NCBI GenBank assembly: GCA_964059195.1 | Contig: CAXKWD010000007.1 | Location: 151,921,269 to 151,985,268 of the forward strand | DNA: 64,000 nt | Direction: 5' to 3' | Origin: Ectobius pallidus | Taxonomy: Eukaryota > Arthropoda > Insecta > Blattodea > Ectobiidae | Shown here: in pieces, positions 1 through 11,705 of the stretch | How the letters are laid out: each line of letters opens with the position of its first letter | How positions within the stretch are numbered: position 1 is the first letter of the stretch | Translations under genes and position numbers: made by a program | The notes under the pieces: model-generated | Database searches by the model: none | The model's input: only the letters and a program-made list of their open reading frames with translations | What the model was told of the DNA's origin: nothing

Positions 1-372
1 ACTGCATAACGACGAGCTTCATGACCTGTACTCTGCACCGGATACAGTAAGGGTAATTATATCACGGAGGATGAAATAGGCTGGACATGTTGCGCGCATG
101 GGGAGTGAAAGACATATCTAAAAAATATTGACTGGGAGATCCGAAGGGAAAATACCACTTGGAAGACCTAGATGTAGGTGGGAGGACAATATTAGAACAG
201 ATTTAAGGGAAGTAGGATTTGCGAATTATAGCTGGGTGGAGTTAGCACAGAATAGGGTTGAGTGGCGAGCTCTGGGAAGCGCGGCAATGAACCTCCGGGT
301 TCATAAAAATAGATAATATTCCTTTAGCTTGTTTGGGAATTGTAATTGAGTTGCCATTGAGTAAGTAAGTAA
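1..372 (+). mobile_element. 5'-truncated LINE, 3' end of ORF2 and tail
   Basis: This is the C-terminal end of a non-LTR retrotransposon ORF2 plus its short 3' tail. It matches the better copy at 8128-8587 almost base for base from the first base of the window, so the insertion probably extends beyond the left edge. The reading frame is broken: a TAG replaces a TGG near 77-79, and a small deletion near 116-125 shifts the frame. Residues GRPRCRWEDNIRTDLREVGF and the ending AMNLRV are recognisable between 128 and 316. The tail ends in TAAG repeats near 360-372. It is a dead fragment. Confidence 0.8.
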
Positions 373-1555
373 CTATTTGTACATCAAAAAATTACCCGAA
401 TGATCAAGTGCTCGTGATATAATTGTTTAATTAATTATTGATGAGGGATTCTATATAGGTATATTTCGTAATCCTATTTAAATAAAACATATAGCAGGTG
501 ATTAAATAATCGCGGGCACCTGCTTGTAGGCCAGCAGTTCCCAAACCTTTTTGTCCTGGGACCCACCTTCACCTAGGAATTTTTTTTGCGACATAACCCA
601 CACAACGATAACCAATATAGGCTATACAATTTTTTTTCGCGACCCACTACTATATAATGATAACCAATATTTGCTATATAAAATACAGCACATGTTTTTC
701 ATAGCATTTCAATAGTTTTATTGTGTAAATGCCTTATATTCCTTATATTGAAAACAAGTTTAATTTTTCCCGCCCTTTTCGCGACCCACCAGTTCTCCCG
801 CGACCCACGGTTTTACTCTCGCTTTCTTTTGTTAGCTTTCGGTGAACTCTGGCAAGGACACTTTGCGATATATCGGGGGACAATATTTTGAGCACCATCT
901 AGCGGCCCAATCTGCTACTACTGAATACAATTGCAGTATCTAGATACATATATGTTAAACAGTTTTTAATAGAAGAGCCGAAATAGCCAGACTCGGCATG
1001 TTATGTATAAGGGGTATCTACCTAATGGCTCAGAATAGCATATTAGGCTACAGTTTATATATGTTTTGAATATATTAATTTTGCCCAAAGTTTCTAGGTT
1101 GTGCCACCAGGAGTGCTGCAAAATCTGTCCCCCATTTCTCTACCAGTAAGTGTCCGGTATTGTCTCTATAGTATTTGACTCTGGCTATCCCATATTCACA
1201 TTTGCTCTCCATTCTGAATATTTGGTTTAGTCAACCGCAGCAATAGGCTATGTCAACTGATATGGTATTACCTGGGGATGAAACACCGGCCTACTCTAGC
1301 GAGTATATTGAATCCATTAATCTCTTTGAGCTAAACTCAATGCCATTGAATAAAAACATTTTTGCACGTAATCGGTGTAAGCAGGGCTTTACCTAGTTCA
1401 TCGCATTCACATGTACTTGAGCGGAATATTTCATCCGAGAATTTCTAACATTGAACCCAGTACTGTACTTCGATGCATGTGATAAAATAAAGATGTAATA
1501 AATAATAAATTGTGATACAAGTGTGGTGAGTTCATCATTGGAGAAAAATCGAAAA
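373..1555. other. AT-rich non-coding stretch with a hAT-like end
   Basis: No coding region was recognised. At 533-548 the sequence CAGCAGTTCCCAAACC resembles the terminal inverted repeat of hAT transposons. It is followed to about 830 by several copies of a GCGACCCAC motif and two copies of an AACGATAACCAATAT-like block. The matching opposite terminus was not found, so this may be a one-ended hAT fragment. The rest, 830-1555, shows nothing identifiable. Confidence 0.3.
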
Positions 1556-1957
1556 TAGGGATGAGCAACAATAGTTATAACTTCGATGTTAAAATCGGCG
1601 ATAACCATTGATGTGACGAAAATATCGACCTGAAAACATCGATGTATTTTGACTGAAAACATCGAAGTAGGCTATATGAAAAGAGTAGTGATTTCAGAAA
1701 ATTAGGCAAAATATTCATAAATAAACTGAAATATTTCCATGAAAACTATCGATGTTTTGGGAAATTAGGCTGCTGTAAATAAAATTTTCTTAGAACCAAG
1801 GTAGGCCTATTTAATCTTATTTTAGTACTTTAAATATTTTAAAAAAAACATCGATATAGCAAAAACATCGGTTGTTTTCCATCGATGTAGAAAACATCGA
1901 TCGTCGACATGATAACATCGATGTTTTGAAAACATCGGCCATCGTTGCTCAACCCTA
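1556..1957. mobile_element. hAT-type MITE, ATCGATG family, copy 1
   Basis: The terminal inverted repeats begin TAGGGATGAGCAAC on the left and read TAGGGTTGAGCAAC from the right. The body is built from many copies of an AACATCGATGT-like motif in both orientations. The same termini and motif recur at 4137-4567. Flanking 8-mers are too diverged to claim a target duplication here. There is no coding capacity, so it would have depended on a transposase supplied elsewhere. Confidence 0.7.
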
Positions 1958-2630
1958 CTCGATAGGTATTTTTCTCTACTGTATTTGCTTTGAGTGATAC
2001 TGAAACAAATGAATGTGTAGACCCGCAATGCTGCCATATGTTGCAATTTGAAGCAGGAAAATCTGATTACACAGACCAACAGCCATTTTGGTGCCTTAGA
2101 ATTTATACCTATTCTTGGTCGTTGATGCCAAATGTGCCATTAGTTTTGCCCTGTCAGCTTTAGTTTTTGAGATATGGTATTACCATTATGCATATTTTCC
2201 CGTTGTACATTTGATATACATAAAAAACAGTGCCTATTTGTAGTTTCTAAATAATGGGAAGAAAAAAGCAACACACTAACATTACATTAACATTACAATA
2301 ACAATATAACATGTGGTCTTTCAAAAAATTGGTATTATCACATACTGTACGGTCTTTTATGACTTATGAGCTGTCAATTTGAGGGCCAAAAAATAATCCA
2401 GCTTTTAGTTTTTCTTTACTTCGTACAGTCTTCGTCCTACGTGTCCAAAGTATGGTCAAGAACCTTCACTAGCTCGTATTATCAATCAAGATTTTGTTTC
2501 GCTAGACTAAGAGTTCACGAATAAAATCTATATAAAAGTAGAGCTGGTAGAGAAAAGCTGTTTACATATTCGGAATAAGCACACTAAGTATAGCCAAAAT
2601 CCGATAAAACATCTGATATACCAAACTTTA

Positions 2631-2663
<33 letters not shown>

Positions 2664-2679
2664 TTTTGGCTGTGTTATG
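1958..2679. other. non-coding stretch with a TTA microsatellite
   Basis: No gene is visible. A run of about 12 ATT/TTA triplets lies at 2628-2664, just left of the hAT insertion at 2680. Confidence 0.5.
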
Positions 2680-3302
2680 CAGTGGCGTACCAAGGCTACT
2701 TGACGCCCGGGGCTAATTAGATGGTAGTCGCCCCCTAACACTGAAAGGTTCAAGGTTCAGTGAGTTTAATTTAAACACAGTTTAATGTTCACAATTATTT
2801 ATTTTTAATAAGTAGTATGTTACTTTAACACATTATAAAGAGAAAAATATGAATGAAATAAAACTAAGTATTATAAAGTTAGTTTGCTTGAAAGAAATAA
2901 AGATAAAAGTTTCAGTCATGACAAATTTTTTAAATGTGCCTTACTAGCCTTGATGGATGCAAACTTATTTATAATAGAGTTGAAGTCTATAGTAGCAGCC
3001 ACATCACGTTCAATTGATAAAATTGCTAAATTACACCGTAAACTTTTCCTGTGTGCTCAACGCCCACGACCTATTTCGTATTGTCTATAAATAGTTTAAA
3101 ACAGAATGTTTATTTCATTTCTAAATAATATTACTGCAGTATTTAACAAAGTAATAAAGAAAATTTGACCAATAAAACCTTATATTTTGCCTGCAAAATT
3201 ATTTTTTCTTAAACTAAAAAAATCCTTTTTCAATTTTGGCGCCCCCTTCCTTACGGCGCCCGGTGCGGCCGCCCCGTTCGCACCCCCCTTGGTACGCCAC
3301 TG
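2680..3302. mobile_element. hAT-type MITE with 16-bp TIRs and perfect 8-bp TSD
   Basis: A 623-bp element bounded by perfect inverted repeats CAGTGGCGTACCAAGG and CCTTGGTACGCCACTG. The 8-mer GTGTTATG lies directly outside both ends (2672-2679 and 3303-3310), the target duplication expected of hAT transposases. The subterminal DNA is rich in GGCGCCC-like GC blocks around an AT-rich core. A 68-codon open frame inside (2884-3090) resembles nothing I know and is probably chance. Confidence 0.9.
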
Positions 3303-4136
3303 GTGTTATGCATGCTTGAGGTAGAGAAAATGTGAGTGCTTCATATAGGATTTTTTTTTAAAAAAGGTTCAGTATTTTCTAAAAGGTTACATTTCATAAT
3401 CTGTCATGTACTGTTAGCTGAAACTTATTTACGTCATAAGACGGGCCCGATGCCAGTGACATTAGTCTGGAAATGTTAATGTAATAGAAACATCTCTTAC
3501 ATAACCTGTGCTGACATTAACATGACATTATTAAAAGGCTTGAGTTCATACACCGCGGACGTTAAAATATTTTTTTTTTTAACAACGGCAGTTATTGTAG
3601 TTTTTATTCATGATACTTGGTTTGACCTTCAGAATGAATGAAGTTACAGAGTCCGTTCTTATTACGAAAGTTAAAAATATAACCTGTTATGGGTATACTC
3701 CGTCCGTAAAGTAAGTTTACCTGGGGCCGTTTACAGAAACAAAACACAATTTCATGGAAATGTTTATTGCAACAGATAAAGCAAGCGTTCAGCTATTTTT
3801 AAACATATTTGCCACCGGAAATGAGACATTTGTCTTACCGTAGGACCAACGTATGAATACCTTGGTCCTAGAAGTCTGCCGCCTGGGATTAGAACCATTG
3901 TATGGCAACCATCTCCGCCTCTTTGTCATTCACTGTCATTTTTTGAGGTGTAGGAAAAGATGGAAATCACTGGGGGCGAGGTCCGGGCTGTAGGGTGAAT
4001 GTTTAAACACCTCCTAGTCGAACTTCTGCAGGAGACTTCAATGACTAGCATTCAATTAAGGAATTTCTTATTAATTTACTATTTGCGTATTTGGTTTTAT
4101 CTTGATACCCAATTATTTCAGGTTACCACTCCCTAT
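3303..4136. other. non-coding stretch, nothing recognised
   Basis: AT-rich sequence with no open frame of note and no visible repeat structure. Confidence 0.5.
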
Positions 4137-4249
4137 TAGGGATGAGCATCGATAGTTAAAACATCGATGTTAAAATCGGTGGTAACTATCAATGTGCCGA
4201 TATTATCGACCTCAAAACATCGATGTATTTTGACGGAAAAAAATCTATG

Positions 4250-4281
<32 letters not shown>

Positions 4282-4567
4282 GAAGTCAAGTTTTCAGTAA
4301 ATTAGGCAAAATGCATAAATATACTGAAATATTTTCATGAAAACTATCGATGAAAAAATCGATGTTTTGGGAAATCTTCTGTCAATACGTTCTTAATGTC
4401 CGACTCAGTCTGTTAATTCATTATTAAATTTATCAGAATTAATGCGAAAAAATGTAAATATTTAAAAAACATCGATGTCGGAGAGAAACATCGATGTAGC
4501 AAAAACTTCGGTTGCTTTCCATCGATGTAGAAAACATCGATCATCGATCATCGATGGCTCAGCCTTA
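4137..4567. mobile_element. hAT-type MITE, ATCGATG family, copy 2
   Basis: Second copy of the family at 1556-1957, with the same TAGGGATGAGCA terminus and the same ACATCGATGT-type internal repeats. The flanks CTCCCTAT (4129-4136) and CTCCATAT (4568-4575) agree at 7 of 8 positions, a slightly decayed 8-bp target duplication. A TA-repeat/T-tract lies inside at about 4252-4281. Confidence 0.8.
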
Positions 4568-5726
4568 CTCCATATAAATTAGTGATTTGTGATTGTAAGG
4601 TATACTTCAGCTGATTAGGTGTTCTCTCTCTTTACAGGTGAGTAACATATCACATCTTCTGGAGGGGCGTCATGTCTTGATTTGTAAGTAATCTTTTGAA
4701 ATACTCTGTCATAATATTCCGATCGACAAATATCTGAGAAACCAGCCCATGATAATGCACCCATTTAAAAATCTTTTTGCACTCCTTAACTAGTAAGTGG
4801 TATTTACGAACGTTGTTTACATGGATCGTAAGTTGACATTCCCACACAGTCTTGTTGCTAAGGACGGTTGCGATGAGGTTAAATTACTTACGGTCCAAGC
4901 GCTACGTCATAATTCATTACGATACACTTCATAATACAAGCCTTTATGGACAAAGCCCCCAGGACAAATATTCGGTTCCCATAACAACAAACACATGCGA
5001 ATCACTTTCTGAAATAAACATCTATTTTCAAGAATGTATTTACATAATATTTTCAGGTAATATCACAATTAATATAATTAAATTGATATAAATAATCATC
5101 GTGCAAAAAATAGCATGCCAACTTAAAAACCCTCGGCTGCGCCTCGGGTTTTCAATCTGTTTCCTCGACCCGTAAACGTGCCTTACGGCACTTGTATCGC
5201 AATATACTATAATTTACTGCCTCCGTATATATTTTGCGATTCACCTGATAAAGGAAGCATGTCTACTTTCTAACTTATTTACAAAGTTCACATAAAAAAA
5301 ATCATGTTTTTATTTGTGAATTTATTTTGTTTAATAATATGTAGGCTATGTTAATAACTTGAAATGCTAAAAATAGTACAGTTAAATAATTTTGCAAATT
5401 TTCATGCTTAGCCTATTGTTTTTTATGCAGTCCTTGATTATTATACTTGAGAAAAGTAGGCCTATTTTAGTTAGGCCTACTATAGTATTGATGTCATAGA
5501 TTCTATGAAATGTCCTTTAACTACTTCAAGAATTAAAAGTGTAGAGTCATGCGAAATCTTTTATTATTAACGCGTTTCATGTAAAGCTAAAACTATCGAA
5601 CGTCTTATCAATACCTGATTTTTAGAGGATTTTTTGCTGCTATGGATATAAAAGAACAGAAGGAAAGTTAGTAAAAAAAAATCCCAGAACTCTATGCGAG
5701 GAAGAGAAAATCAGTTATATAGCGTA
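4568..5726. other. non-coding stretch with short GC-rich palindromes
   Basis: No gene recognised. Two small palindromic blocks stand out in otherwise AT-rich DNA at about 5130-5200: CCCTCGGCTGCGCCTCGGG and GTGCCTTACGGCAC. They may belong to a repeat I could not delimit. Confidence 0.4.
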
Positions 5727-6279
5727 TACAGGGTGTTAATAAATAACACCGAAATATTTTACCTGTATATAGAGGGGACATAGACAAGCAACTTTTATTA
5801 AAAGAGTTTTGCTCTACGACGTAAATTATGTATGCTACAGGGCATTAAAGTCATTACAATTTCGTGCTCATAACTCAACAATGTATCGAAATAGGGTTAA
5901 AATGTTCATTAAATTGACTTCATGCCTTCCTAGTGATCGATAAAAACCTGATTCTTAATCAGTCGTCAACAGCTATATCATAATTAAGTGTTTCCATAAT
6001 CTGCAAAATTTATAGACTAATCACATGACTGGTGGCCACTGCATTTGTTTTTTGTATTTATTTATTCATAACTACTGACTACAGTGTTAACAAAGAAGTT
6101 CCTTTGTTTTGCATCTTTTTCTAATGTTAGAAGTCAGTGGCGGCCATGCCCTGGGAGATTTTATGCTGTAACAGGAAAAATTGATTCCATAGAGCGAAAA
6201 TCTCCTAATAAAAGTTGCTTGTCTATGTTCCCTCTATACACAGATAAAATATTTCGGTGTTATTCATTAACATTCTGTA
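5727..6279. mobile_element. Tc1/mariner-type MITE with ~90-bp TIRs, copy 1
   Basis: A 553-bp element with long inverted repeats, starting TACAGGGTGTTAATAAATAA on the left and TACAGAATGTTAATGAATAA from the right. TA dinucleotides flank both ends (5725-5726 and 6280-6281), as for Tc1/mariner insertions. The similarity between arms runs past 80 bp. It has no transposase. A second copy in opposite orientation lies at 49613-50145. Confidence 0.82.
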
Positions 6280-6281
6280 TA

Positions 6282-6963
6282 ACCAAGGAAATATATTGCC
6301 CTCGAACAAGGACATTGGGACTGAAAGGACATGTTTACGAAAGAACAGGAGCAAAAAAGTATGTTTATGATAATCCCTCTCCCAACAGGTGGACGGCATG
6401 GGCCGCACAAAACCCCTACAACGGGAGAGGTAAAGCTGATTAAAAGACAGGTTTCCTATTACCCTGTACATAAAATACCGATTATGAAATTGAATATTGC
6501 ATACAAATAGGCCTATACGTGAATAAACCACATGGATTAAGCCTATAACATGGCCTACACGAATGTATGGTATTCCAGGAATATGAAACCCATAATACCA
6601 TTCGTGGCTAGTTTGATGCCCGTGCAAAGTTAATGAATTAAGAAGTCCGTACAAAGCCCCTGATATTGAAGGCACGCCCAAGCGAGAAGATAATTAAAAA
6701 ATGCTAAACAGCTTCAGAGAGGTGGAGCCAGTATTAAGCCCATTAGACATCCACCCACACCCAAGTCACTAATGAATGGTTTTATTAACTAAAAAATTCC
6801 TCAGTCACGGCTCGCTATTTTTTAAAATCCTGAAGAGTAAGCGAACCCACAACAGAAAAGGGTAAATTATGCAAATTTCAAGCAATTTTCGTCAAAGACC
6901 TGTCTCTTAAATTTACAATAAGTGTTAAGATAGATATATAAGCATCTAATATCTCAGTAAGTG
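6282..6963. other. non-coding stretch, nothing recognised
   Basis: No repeat or gene signature seen. The open frames here are short and show no known motif. Confidence 0.45.
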
Positions 6964-6967
6964 TTAA

Positions 6968-7361
6968 GGCTAGTTTACACGACGAAATTAGGTTTCGTAA
7001 CTGAGTTTCGCAACTGTTTTTAACTTGAATGCGCAAGCGCTAGATGTACTGGCGACAATGAGTTACGACACTACGCAGTTTCGACTGATTCCAACATTTC
7101 ACGAAACTATAATTGTAATTTTGAGATTATACGCTTATTTAGCTTGTTCGCATTTCGTAAAACGAAATGGGGAAGTGAGGAAACTGTGAAATGCCTGTAT
7201 TCATACGTGTTTCAAACGTTTGTATGGGATTTTATCAACTTGAACTTCAGAAATAACATGAAATGTGCGGTTGCATTGGAAAGAAAATGTGTGCAATTAG
7301 TTTCACGAAATCACTTTCATGAAAGTGGTTACGAAACCTAGTGGCATCGTGTAAACTAGCC
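6968..7361. mobile_element. MITE with GGCTAGTTTACACGA termini
   Basis: Inverted repeats starting GGCTAGTTTACACGA frame a 394-bp AT-rich body. The similarity continues inward through AGGTTTCGTAAC-like sequence for roughly 40 bp. The left end abuts TTAA (6964-6967) and the right end abuts TTTT. This would fit a piggyBac-type TTAA target with one decayed copy, but it is weak evidence. A 65-codon frame inside is not recognisable. Confidence 0.6.
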
Positions 7362-8112
7362 TTTTGGCATATGTTTCACACCAATACGACTGTAACTTCT
7401 TGAGTTATTAGTTTTCAAAAACTAAGATATATAATCATGCGCAATCGTCAATTTCTCTCTACTGCTACATATTCTCTTAAAATTTTAATAAAATATGCAA
7501 TTATATTTTTCCAAAAACAAGGCTGTTAAAGTTAAAAAATATTTGAGTAACTTACAGAAAATAATGCATATTTATTTTTACTTATTGCTGAACTTACGCT
7601 GAAAATTAAAAAAAAAAAAGTTTATAAAAATCAGGTGAAACTTTTGACCGATGAAAAATATAAAAGAGCAAGAAAAACTCAAATTAAATTAAATTATGAA
7701 ATTTCTTTAGTGAACATGTCCATTTAAGTATCGGTTTAAGGGCATTGGATCATCAATAAGTTTATTATTAAGATCAGTATCTGTAAACGCTTTTCAAATT
7801 AACGCTTTCCAAACCTTTGTAAACGTCAGTGTTTAATAGTTCATAGGTGAAGAGTTTTTCCTTAATTAAATTAATCAAGAACCGTTATAGCAACCGGCTG
7901 ACAGATTTTTCCCTTCTTCAGCTTCTGTGACGCAAATCTACAGAACTGAAATGATTATTCCAGCTTTTAGTATATGCAGAAAATAGGCCTCGATTTGCAC
8001 ATTGAACATTGAAAACTGAGAATTATTTAATTACATCAATTCCATTTTAACTGTTAATTTTTGTTCAGTTTAAATGAAATAACCTACAATTTAATTATCT
8101 AATTTTAATTCA
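7362..8112. other. non-coding stretch, nothing recognised
   Basis: AT-rich DNA without coding potential or visible repeats. It ends at the target duplication of the LINE that follows. Confidence 0.45.
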
Positions 8113-8127
8113 TAAATCCATTGTTTT
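8113..8127 (+). repeat. left target-site duplication of the LINE insertion
   Basis: TAAATCCATTGTTTT here is repeated exactly at 8588-8602, bracketing the LINE fragment. A 15-bp duplication is the normal product of target-primed reverse transcription. Confidence 0.85.
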
Positions 8128-8587
8128 CGGTCGCTTACTAATCTGAGAGTGTTCGAAAACAGGGTGCTTAGGAAAATATTTGGGCCTAAGAGAGATGAAA
8201 ATGAGGACTGGAGAAAACTGCATAACGATGAGCATCATAACCTGTACTCGTCACCGGATATAGTAAAGGTAATTAAATCACGGAGGATGAAATGGGCTGG
8301 GCATGTTGCGCACATGGGGAAGGAAAGATATATTTCACAAAATATATTGATTGGGAGACCCTTAGGGAAAAGACCACTTGTAAGACCTAGACGTAGGTGG
8401 GAGGACAATATAAGGATAAATTTAAGAGAAGTAGGATTTGAGAGGGATGGTTGGATGGAGTTAGCACAGAATACGGTTGAATGGCGGGCTCAGTTAGGCG
8501 CAGCAATGAACCTTCGGGTTCCATAAAATAGATAATATTCCTTTAGCTTGCTGAGGAATTGTCTACTGCCATTGAATAAGTGAGAAG
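8128..8587 (+). mobile_element. 5'-truncated LINE insertion
   Basis: A 460-bp LINE 3' end flanked by a perfect 15-bp target duplication. It contains the ORF2 C-terminus (8149-8526) followed by about 60 bp of 3' UTR ending in ATTGAATAAGTGAGAAG. Such 5'-truncated copies arise when reverse transcription stops early. The 3' end matches 1-372 and also the tail embedded in the AT-rich composite repeats at 47.8 and 60.9 kb, so this is an abundant family. Confidence 0.88.
8149..8526 (+). pseudogene. LINE ORF2 C-terminal fragment
   Basis: An open frame of 125 codons corresponding to the C-terminal end of a non-LTR retrotransposon polyprotein, downstream of the reverse transcriptase domain. Recognisable blocks are VFENRVLRKIFGPKRDE near the start, RRMKWAGHVAHM in the middle, and GRPLGKRPL with RRRWEDNIRINLREVGF before the terminal AAMNLRVP. 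This tail is very common in insect genome annotations, particularly cockroach and termite as I recall. The endonuclease and catalytic reverse transcriptase domains are absent because of 5' truncation, so it is not functional. The terminal P and stop overlap the GGGTTCCATAA box that also appears in the composite repeats at 47.8 and 60.9 kb. Confidence 0.85.
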
Positions 8588-8602
8588 TAAATCCATTGTT
8601 TT

Positions 8603-9439
8603 TATTGCCTTATTTTTAGGAATTCAGCCCAAATTAAAGTGCCCAATGCAGAATTTTTATGCGTAAATCTGACACATGATTAAAGCAAAATAAGATTACC
8701 GAGACATCTTTAGTTAAATCAATTTAAAAAAAAAAACACATGTAAATTTTACGTTATCTTTTATATTTCACCAATTTTATCTCAAAAAATAAATTTATTG
8801 TGCTATTTTCCATTCATTTCCTGGATATAATTTTGGCCCTCTCGCAACTCTTGAACTTGGACACCCCTGCTTCAAACTGTTTACTCTTGAAGTTAGTTGC
8901 ATACCGCCATCTCCTTTCAAGCTACTTTTAACACTGACACTGTTTCAATGCTTAATAATAAACAGAATTATTAATCTAATCAAGTAATTTCTAAGTTTAC
9001 AGAAATGAAAACAAATTGAAACGTGTCTTTTGCCGTGGTAATTAAAACAGCTGAAGAACGTCTCCATGGAAACTATACAGTGCTCGGAGTTTGCGAAGTT
9101 TTAACAAAACGAGTTTCCTAAGCCCCCTGGGACCGGAGAACTTTAAACCCGTTTTGCTCTGGTTGTATTGAAATACTTATATCCATAGCAACTTGTTACA
9201 CAGCGAGTTTGATTTTGTTCTCTGCTAAGCGAAACTTCGAAACTCATTTGCAAAAACTTTCCAGTCGCTTCTGCTCACGTCGAGTATTTCAATTAATGCT
9301 CTCTTAAGTTAAGTGTTTATAGTTTTAATTACGTCTTTTTTAATTACCGTGGCGTGAATAGAGGGTGTCTCAAAAGTCTCATATAGAACAAACATTTACT
9401 ATATGGCTAGATGAAAACTTACCACAGTGGATTCACCGA
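8603..9439. other. non-coding stretch, nothing firmly recognised
   Basis: No gene seen. The phrase GAGGGTGTCTCAAAAGTCTC at 9360-9379 resembles a mariner-type terminus, but no partner was found. Confidence 0.4.
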
Positions 9440-9442
9440 TGT

Positions 9443-9500
<58 letters not shown>

Positions 9501-9552
9501 TGATGATGATGATGATAATAATAATAATAATAATAATATAATAATAATAATA
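9440..9552. repeat. AAT/ATG trinucleotide microsatellite
   Basis: About 37 tandem trinucleotides, mostly TAA with an internal block of TGA triplets. On the minus strand this reads as a poly-Leu/Ser frame, which is an artefact of the repeat. Confidence 0.95.
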
Positions 9553-9611
9553 CACTTACGCACGATATTAATTAGAAGAAAATAATTTAACATCCGGGCT
9601 TGATTAAACAA

Positions 9612-9830
9612 CGTAAAAGCTTAATAAAATTCCACACTTACAAATGACCTTGAATGGATAAAATAGAAAAAAATTACACTTATATAAGCATTTATTGGAT
9701 TAAAAAAATATATTTTTATACCATGCCTTCATTGGATAAAATGTTTCTACTCTGGTTTAGACCTTAATTGAATGAAATAAAATAATTATTTTACTTTTAC
9801 AACCGACCTTGACTGGATGAAATGAAAGAC
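9612..9830. repeat. degenerate tandem repeat, CCTTGAATGGATAAAAT-like
   Basis: Four to five diverged copies of a unit containing ACCTTGAATGGATAAAAT, spaced roughly 40-55 bp apart. Confidence 0.45.
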
Positions 9831-9892
9831 TAAGTCTACAGTTGTAATTGATTGACCAGATATTGTAAAGGTAAATTCCGGATTGGATATTT

Positions 9893-10515
9893 ACGGGCCG
9901 TACCCTTTTGCGTCCAAAACGAGTGGTCGCTTCATCAAAACAACCCTCGTACGTCCGGTGCAATTTGACGTAAACAACCCTCGTGCGTCCCGTCTTGAAC
10001 AAGATCGATGCATCTATCTGAAAAAGTTTTGAAAAATACACAATCAGAAACATGTATTCACACACGCTCAACAACCGTTATCAATGCCAAGAAAAATGAA
10101 ATAGAGGCCTTCTTGGTAAAAAAAAACGGTTGAATATATAACTGAAGCACTCAGCAGACTGGAATATGTGCGAACAGTATCATTTAAGTTCCTACCAACC
10201 ACAAGAAAGTAAACTGGTAGCCAAAAGACAAATAGTAACTTCATTCTCCGCTTCAGTTTTATTTAATACTGACAGTAATGCAAGTATTAAAATTTTTGGG
10301 GTGTGTAGCAGTTCGCCTCATCGTGGTGCACCCTGGGTAATGCTAAACGAATTGCATGGTACCAATTATTAATTTTACCTGTATTCCCTGGGACGCATTT
10401 TGGTCAGTCCTCTAGAGAGACCCGGGACGTAAACGGGCCAATGGATATGAGGATCTGTGGATGCAAAAGCCCTAGTTTAGTGGTTTTGGGACGCAAAAGT
10501 CCAGACCCCATATTT
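9893..10515. mobile_element. possible MITE with GGGACG motif arrays
   Basis: Inverted TTTTGCGTCC (about 9917) and GGGACGCAAAAG (about 10488) mark the ends. Further GGGACGYAAA/CGTCCC motifs point inward from both ends. No convincing target duplication was found, so the borders are approximate. Confidence 0.35.
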
Positions 10516-10732
10516 ACTTACCATGAATCATCCTCACCATTTCATCTTGTATCATATCCATTTAAATTGATATCATTTGAAATATACACCATAAAAATAC
10601 ATCAATAATAGAAATTACTGACAGGCAATAGTTCCATGGCCTACCCTACTTTATAGACACAAATCCCGAACTCCTGGTATGGCCTCGTAGTTAAAAGGAG
10701 TATAAACTTAGCTGAATAAAAAAAAAGTATGC

Positions 10733-10955
10733 GTGGAACGCCACGCGACAGAAGTGAAACTTGTTTTAATTTAATTTTGGATCTTTGAATTTTTAATTTT
10801 GAAATTTTGGATTTTTTAATTTTGGATTTTCTGAATTTTGGATCTTTAATTTTTTTAATTTTTTGGATTTTTATTTTGGTTTTTGATTTTTTAATTTTAG
10901 ATTTTTAGATGTTTAATTTTGGTTTTTTATTTTTTAATTTTTTAAATTTTGGATA
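10733..10955 (-). repeat. fragment of AT-rich composite repeat
   Basis: Begins with the hairpin GCGTGGAACGCCACGC, then GACAGAAGTGAAACTT, then a degenerate array of AATTTTGGATTTTT units. It is the reverse complement of the right-hand parts of the repeats at 47643-48512 and 60708-61325, but lacks their LINE tail. Confidence 0.7.
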
Positions 10956-11149
10956 AGCCTAATCATTGAATGAGATTAAATGCGCACAAATGTGCATTTC
11001 CGTCACACCCTACTAATTTCGTGACGATTTTGTTCGTAACGCACTTTGGGTTAGCTCTCGATTTACTCCTAGCGCGGCTAAAAAAGTTTCGCTTCAAAAA
11101 ATAAAATATTGTCCTTGAGAGGAACATGGAACATGGAACTAAGTCCACG

Positions 11150-11360
11150 CAGCTTCATGAATGATTTGCGAGAGATGGAGTGGGCAGGTGTGTGATGATA
11201 ACAATGGAGTGGTTGGCGCGCGCACGCACGCAGATTCGCGGAGGAGAAGAATTGGCGAGTGGAGCCGGGCCAGGGACTCAGTCGTGGCGCGGATCTGATC
11301 CGGATAACAATCACCATGCTACTCGCGCCTCGAACCAGGATCGTCCACCCCGGTGGCAAT
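11150..11360 (+). other. GC- and CpG-rich patch of unknown nature
   Basis: A sharply GC-richer patch in AT-rich DNA, containing many CG dinucleotides (for example GGCGCGCGCACGCACGCAG) and an open plus-strand frame at 11180-11416. CGTCAAGGTATAAC at its end could be a splice donor. No protein family is recognised. It might be an unknown exon or the leader of a retroelement. Confidence 0.3.
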
Positions 11361-11565
11361 ATCGTCAAGGTATAACAGTGAATCTCACATCACCAGTGTC
11401 TTTATTGTGCATTTGATGATAAAACAAGAGTTTGTGGGAAAAACCAAATATAAGGTGCATCGTCGCATGAGACATACCCCGCCCTGACCTACCCCTAGTG
11501 AAGAACTTTCTTTTATACCACGATCTAGCGAATTCTTCGATGATAAACAGGCTGACAAACCGTTG

Positions 11566-11705
11566 GGTACAAGGCACCTACTCTCGCATTTTTAATATTT
11601 GGTACAAGGGGTACTATCGAATTTTTAATATTAGGTACAAGGGACACTCTCGCAGTTTTAATATTTGGTACAAGGGGCACTCTCGCATTTTAAATATTTG
11701 GCACG
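11566..11705 (+). repeat. ~37-bp minisatellite
   Basis: Four consecutive copies of a unit of about 35-38 bp reading GGTACAAGGGGCACTCTCGC followed by ATTTTTAATATTT, with small variations between copies. Confidence 0.8.

Noticed and set aside
9399..9611. 70-codon minus-strand frame rich in Leu and Ser
   Set aside because: It is the translation of the TAA/TGA microsatellite at 9440-9552.
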